The notes below the pieces were generated by a model. That model ran no database searches. It saw only the letters and a program-made list of their open reading frames with translations, and was not told where the DNA came from. From Deltaproteobacteria bacterium (GTDB lineage Bacteria; Desulfobacterota; Syntrophia; Syntrophales; Smithellaceae), in contig SBEK01000065.1 in NCBI GenBank assembly GCA_009668925.1, positions 1-18,981 on the forward strand: a DNA stretch of 18,981 nucleotides, given 5' to 3'. This document shows positions 14,739-18,981 of the stretch, piece after piece. Numbering within the stretch: position 1 is the stretch's first letter; every line of letters begins with the position of its first letter. Position numbers and translations under genes: made by a program.

Positions 14739-15779
14739 GTGCAGTTAAATGATTTTTCATATTTTTTACCCGATGACTTGATCGCCCAGCATCCGCGGCA
14801 TCAAAGAGATGCCTCCCGTATGATGCTGCTTCATCGAGACACAAGAACCACGGCGGACCATCATTTTTCCTCCCTGCCGGAGCATCTGCAGCAGGGCGAC
14901 GTCCTGGTCGTTAACGACTCGCGCGTCATCCCGGCGAGAATTTACGGAAAGAAACCCACCGGGGGGCTTCTCGAAATTCTGCTTTTAACCTGCAAAGAAA
15001 AAACCGCGGGCCAGGAACTCTGGGAGGTATTGGCGCGACCGGCAAAAAGGCTCAAGGAAAATGATGTGATCGATCTCGGTCATTCCTGTGAAGCCCGGGT
15101 CATCGCCAGACTGTCGGATAAGAAATGGCTGATGGCCATGAGCGCCGAGAATGGGTTTAATAACTATCTGGAGCGCTTCGGCCGGGCACCTCTTCCCCCC
15201 TACATTAAACGGCGCCGCAGCATGACTCCGGACCAGACAGACGATCGCGACCGGTATCAGACCGTCTATGCCAAAACAGCCGGATCCATCGCCGCTCCCA
15301 CCGCCGGTCTGCATTTTTCGTCGGAAATCTTGAATGCGCTTCGCACCCAAGGTATTCGGATCGCACCGATTACGCTTCATGTCGGCATCGGTACGTTTTT
15401 ACCCATTGAAACCCAAACAATTGAAGACCATGTCATGGAAACGGAATTTTATGAAATTACGGCCGAAGCGGCCGATACCATCAATAGCGCCCGGCGGGTC
15501 ATTGCCGTGGGCACAACGTCGACGCGAACACTGGAGAGCGTTGCGGACAAAGACGGGTATATCCGGCCGGAATCGGGCGAAACACGCCTCTTTATTTATC
15601 CCGGGTATTCGTTCAAAAGAGTCAATGGCCTTTTGACAAATTTCCATTTGCCCCGGTCGTCTTTGTTTCTGCTGGTTTCGGCGTTTGCCGGCGCGGATTT
15701 TATCAGAAAAGCATATGCCGAAGCCGTCGAAAAGCGCTATTTCTTTTACAGTTACGGCGACTGCATGTTGATTTTATAG
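14739..15779 (+). CDS. queA: S-adenosylmethionine:tRNA ribosyltransferase-isomerase
   Basis: QueA transfers and rearranges the ribosyl part of S-adenosylmethionine onto preQ1 in tRNA, forming epoxyqueuosine. The 346-residue protein is of normal length and shows the family's N-terminus (NDFSYFLPDDLIAQHP), NDSRVIPAR (residues 59-67), GRAPLPPYI, YQTVYAKTAGSIAAPTAGLH in the central region, LHVGIGTF and GTTSTRTLES. GTG 14739 places the start exactly where relatives begin; AGG at 14730-14732 is a modest ribosome site. It leads the conserved queA-tgt-yajC-secD-secF block, and tgt follows after 9 bp. A TTGACA box at 14678-14683 lies upstream but lacks a credible -10. Confidence 0.97.
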   Translation: MQLNDFSYFLPDDLIAQHPRHQRDASRMMLLHRDTRTTADHHFSSLPEHLQQGDVLVVNDSRVIPARIYGKKPTGGLLEILLLTCKEKTAGQELWEVLARPAKRLKENDVIDLGHSCEARVIARLSDKKWLMAMSAENGFNNYLERFGRAPLPPYIKRRRSMTPDQTDDRDRYQTVYAKTAGSIAAPTAGLHFSSEILNALRTQGIRIAPITLHVGIGTFLPIETQTIEDHVMETEFYEITAEAADTINSARRVIAVGTTSTRTLESVADKDGYIRPESGETRLFIYPGYSFKRVNGLLTNFHLPRSSLFLLVSAFAGADFIRKAYAEAVEKRYFFYSYGDCMLIL

Positions 15780-16904
<1,125 letters not shown>

Positions 16905-16947
16905 GAAGAAAATCTACGAAAGACCAATTTACAGGGAGGGCAGGGAA

Positions 16948-17307
16948 TTGATTACAACAGCATACGCAATGGGCGGCAATCAGGGAGCACCGGGAGCGCA
17001 GGCAGGCGGTTTTGGTGATTGGAGCTTTATCATTATGATGGTCGTCATTTTCGCCATCTTTTACTTTTTAATGATCCGACCGCAGCAGAAGAAACAAAAA
17101 GAGCTCAAAGCTCTGCTGGATAACCTCGCTTACGGCGATCTGGTGATAACCACCGGCGGTATCCACGGCAAGATCACCGGTCTGGCCGATGCGGTCGTCA
17201 CGCTCGAAATCGCCGACAAAGTTCGCATCAAGATCTCGAGAAGCGCCATCGGCGCTGTTTTGCAGAAAACGGGCTCTCCGACCCCGACGGCATCGACCAA
17301 GCCATAG
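16948..17307 (+). CDS. yajC: Sec translocon auxiliary subunit YajC
   Basis: YajC is a small inner-membrane partner of SecDF. The 119-residue protein has a Gly/Ala-rich N-terminus and one TM segment at about 26-43 (WSFIIMMVVIFAIFYFLMI). The hallmark IRPQQKKQKE follows, then a cytoplasmic domain with LAYGDLVITTGGIHGKI. TTG 16948 is preferred because GGGAGG at 16934-16939 lies 8 bases upstream and gives MITTAYAMGG, a common N-terminus in related bacteria; ATG 16969 is the alternative. It lies between tgt (43-bp gap) and secD (27-bp gap), the usual order. The C-terminal tail is Pro/Thr-rich and not conserved. Confidence 0.95.
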   Translation: MITTAYAMGGNQGAPGAQAGGFGDWSFIIMMVVIFAIFYFLMIRPQQKKQKELKALLDNLAYGDLVITTGGIHGKITGLADAVVTLEIADKVRIKISRSAIGAVLQKTGSPTPTASTKP

Positions 17308-17334
17308 TGTCTATAGTATAGAAAGGGGCATTTC

Positions 17335-18936
17335 ATGTTCAAATCTTTAAAGATCAGGCTAGCGATCACCGCCGTCGTGTGTCTTGTGGCTGTCTATTTT
17401 TTGATACCAACTTTTATCTCGGATATTCCATCCCCGTGGAACCGATATCTGCCTAAGGAAAAAATTCATCTGGGCCTGGATTTGCAGGGAGGCATGCACC
17501 TTCTGATGGAAATCGACACGGATAAAGCGCTGGAAGCCATGATGGAAAGGACAGCCAACGATTTAAAGGAATCCTTGATGGATAAAAAGGTGCGTTTCCG
17601 GAATGTGGAAAAATCCAAAGGCGCCACAATTTCGATGGAACTAACAGATTCGGCAGGGAAAACTGAACTGGAAAAAGTGTTGAAAGACCAGTTTCCTGAT
17701 CTGGAGATAGCCTCTACAACCCCGCGCGACGGCGGACAACTGGTGTCATTAAAGATTAACGACAAAAGAGCGATCGATCTGAAAAAGCTGACCATTGAGC
17801 ATTCTCTGGAAACCATTCGCAATCGCGTGGACCAATTCGGCGTCGCTGAACCGGAAATCATACAGGAGGGCGACAACCGGATATTGGTCCAATTGCCCGG
17901 TGTTAAGGATCCGGAAAGAGCCAAAAATCTGATTGGCAAAACGGCACTCCTCGAATTCAAGATTGTAGACGATGAACATTCCCTGGATGAGGCGTTGCGC
18001 GGCAATATCCCGGAGGGTGATGTTATTGCTTACGGGACGCGTGAGGATAAATCCAGCGGACAGAGAGGCCAGGTTCCCTATTTATTGAAAAACAAGACGC
18101 TCCTGACCGGTGCCTCGCTGGAAACCGCTAAAGTGCAAATTTCCGACCGGTTCGGTGAACCCCATGTTTCCATCAAATTCAATTCGCAAGGTGCTGCGGA
18201 TTTCGATCGTATTACCAACGAAAACGTCCGCAAACGCTTGGCGATTGTGCTGGACGGCGTTGTCCATTCGGCCCCCGTCATCCAGGAAAGAATATCCGGC
18301 GGACAGGCTCAAATTACCGGAAATTTCACAGTGGACGAAGCGCGTGATCTGGCCATTGTCCTGCGCGCCGGCGCCCTGCCCGCCCCGGTGATCATTCTGG
18401 AAGAACGAACCGTCGGCCCTTCTCTGGGTAGTGATTCAATCCGGCAGGGCATTCTGGCAACCATTATCGGTTCTTTATTAGTTTTTCTATTTATGCTTGT
18501 TTATTACCGGCTTTCCGGTTTGGTGGCCGATATCGCACTTGCCATGAATATTTTTCTGATCCTGGCGGCTCTTGCAGCCCTTCAGGCAAGTCTGACCCTC
18601 CCCGGCATTGCCGGTATGCTCCTTACGATCGGCGTCGCCGTAGACGCAAACATTCTGATCTTTGAAAGAATCCGGGAAGAATTGCGCACCGGGAAAACCG
18701 CCCGCCTTGCTCTGGACACCGGATATGACAGGGCGCTGATCACCATTATTGATACCCATGTCTCGGGAATCCTTGCTGCCATTGTCCTGATGTTTTTCGG
18801 GACGGGGCCGGTCAAAGGCTTTGCGGTAACAACGATTATCGGCCTCTGTGTCAGTCTTTTCACCGCCATTTTCATTACGCGGGTGATTTTCGATTACTTC
18901 ACACAGAATTATAAAATTAAGAAATTGAGCATTTAA
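17335..18936 (+). CDS. secD: Protein translocase subunit SecD
   Basis: SecD, with SecF, uses the proton gradient to pull secreted proteins across the inner membrane. The 533-residue protein has TM1 at about 8-27 and the family motif LGLDLQGG at 46-53. A large periplasmic domain follows, with RVDQFGVAEPEI, VQLPGVKDPERA and VLDGVVHSAPVI. The RAGALPAPV motif then leads into five further TM segments in the last 170 residues, with the conserved GVAVDANILIFERIREE. Length is typical. GAAAGGGG precedes ATG 17335. It is followed by the start of secF after 27 bp. No truncation or missing motif was seen. Confidence 0.98.
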   Translation: MFKSLKIRLAITAVVCLVAVYFLIPTFISDIPSPWNRYLPKEKIHLGLDLQGGMHLLMEIDTDKALEAMMERTANDLKESLMDKKVRFRNVEKSKGATISMELTDSAGKTELEKVLKDQFPDLEIASTTPRDGGQLVSLKINDKRAIDLKKLTIEHSLETIRNRVDQFGVAEPEIIQEGDNRILVQLPGVKDPERAKNLIGKTALLEFKIVDDEHSLDEALRGNIPEGDVIAYGTREDKSSGQRGQVPYLLKNKTLLTGASLETAKVQISDRFGEPHVSIKFNSQGAADFDRITNENVRKRLAIVLDGVVHSAPVIQERISGGQAQITGNFTVDEARDLAIVLRAGALPAPVIILEERTVGPSLGSDSIRQGILATIIGSLLVFLFMLVYYRLSGLVADIALAMNIFLILAALAALQASLTLPGIAGMLLTIGVAVDANILIFERIREELRTGKTARLALDTGYDRALITIIDTHVSGILAAIVLMFFGTGPVKGFAVTTIIGLCVSLFTAIFITRVIFDYFTQNYKIKKLSI

Positions 18937-18963
18937 CACACAAGCGAACGCAGGAGATATAGG

Positions 18964-18981
18964 ATGAGCATGGAGTTGATA
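18964..18981 (+). CDS. secF: Start of the next gene, probably secF (cut by window end)
   Basis: Only six codons (MSMELI) are visible. AGGAG at 18952-18956 lies 7 bases before ATG 18964, a strong ribosome site. The identity rests on position directly after secD, where secF is almost always found, not on the protein sequence. Confidence 0.65.

Overview
The window reads as an ordinary chromosomal segment of a Gram-negative, probably anaerobic bacterium, most likely a deltaproteobacterium in the broad sense (Desulfobacterota, possibly a Syntrophus/Smithella-type organism). The basis is the queA-tgt-yajC-secD-secF block, a glutamine-dependent NadE of the long form, FolE2 in place of FolE, DUF948/YtxH/DUF2065 envelope proteins and a lipoprotein signal. 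The assignment is inferred from gene content and style; no database search was possible. Several genes appear to use TTG or GTG starts with good Shine-Dalgarno sequences.

Layout. (1) 42-3522, rightward: queD, folE2, nadE and a small CxxC/CxxC protein, tightly packed. (2) 3660-5531, rightward: a large polytopic membrane protein resembling GT-C glycosyltransferases. (3) 5609-6923, leftward: ytxH-like, DUF948 and YajD-like HNH nuclease genes, with a clear promoter in front and a strong terminator separating them from an upstream leftward gene for a tiny Ala/Pro-rich lipoprotein (7075-7272). (4) 7412-10800, rightward and divergent from the lipoprotein: hydantoinase/oxoprolinase-type ATPase, a histone-deacetylase-fold amidohydrolase with an added C-terminal zinc-ribbon-like tail, and a carboxymuconolactone-decarboxylase-like protein. 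(5) 11128-13421, rightward: a second polytopic GT-C-like protein followed by a DPM1-type family 2 glycosyltransferase. (6) 13675-14670: mazG and a DUF2065 membrane protein. (7) 14739-18981: queA, tgt, yajC, secD and the first codons of secF.

Functional links. QueD and FolE2 supply the early steps of 7-deazaguanine synthesis, while Tgt and QueA perform the tRNA insertion and the epoxyqueuosine-forming step, so both ends of the queuosine pathway lie within this window although queE, queC, queF and queG/queH do not. YajC-SecD-SecF is the auxiliary module of the Sec translocon. The GT2/GT-C pair suggests polyprenyl-phosphate-sugar synthesis and transfer at the membrane.

The part most likely to hold undescribed biology is 7075-10800: an ATPase of the cyclic-amide-opening family without its usual partner subunit, followed 5 bp later by a catalytically complete deacetylase-like enzyme with an unusual tail, and then by a small CMD protein. 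The operon is driven from a compact divergent promoter whose -35 boxes overlap those of the lipoprotein gene. Its substrate is unknown.
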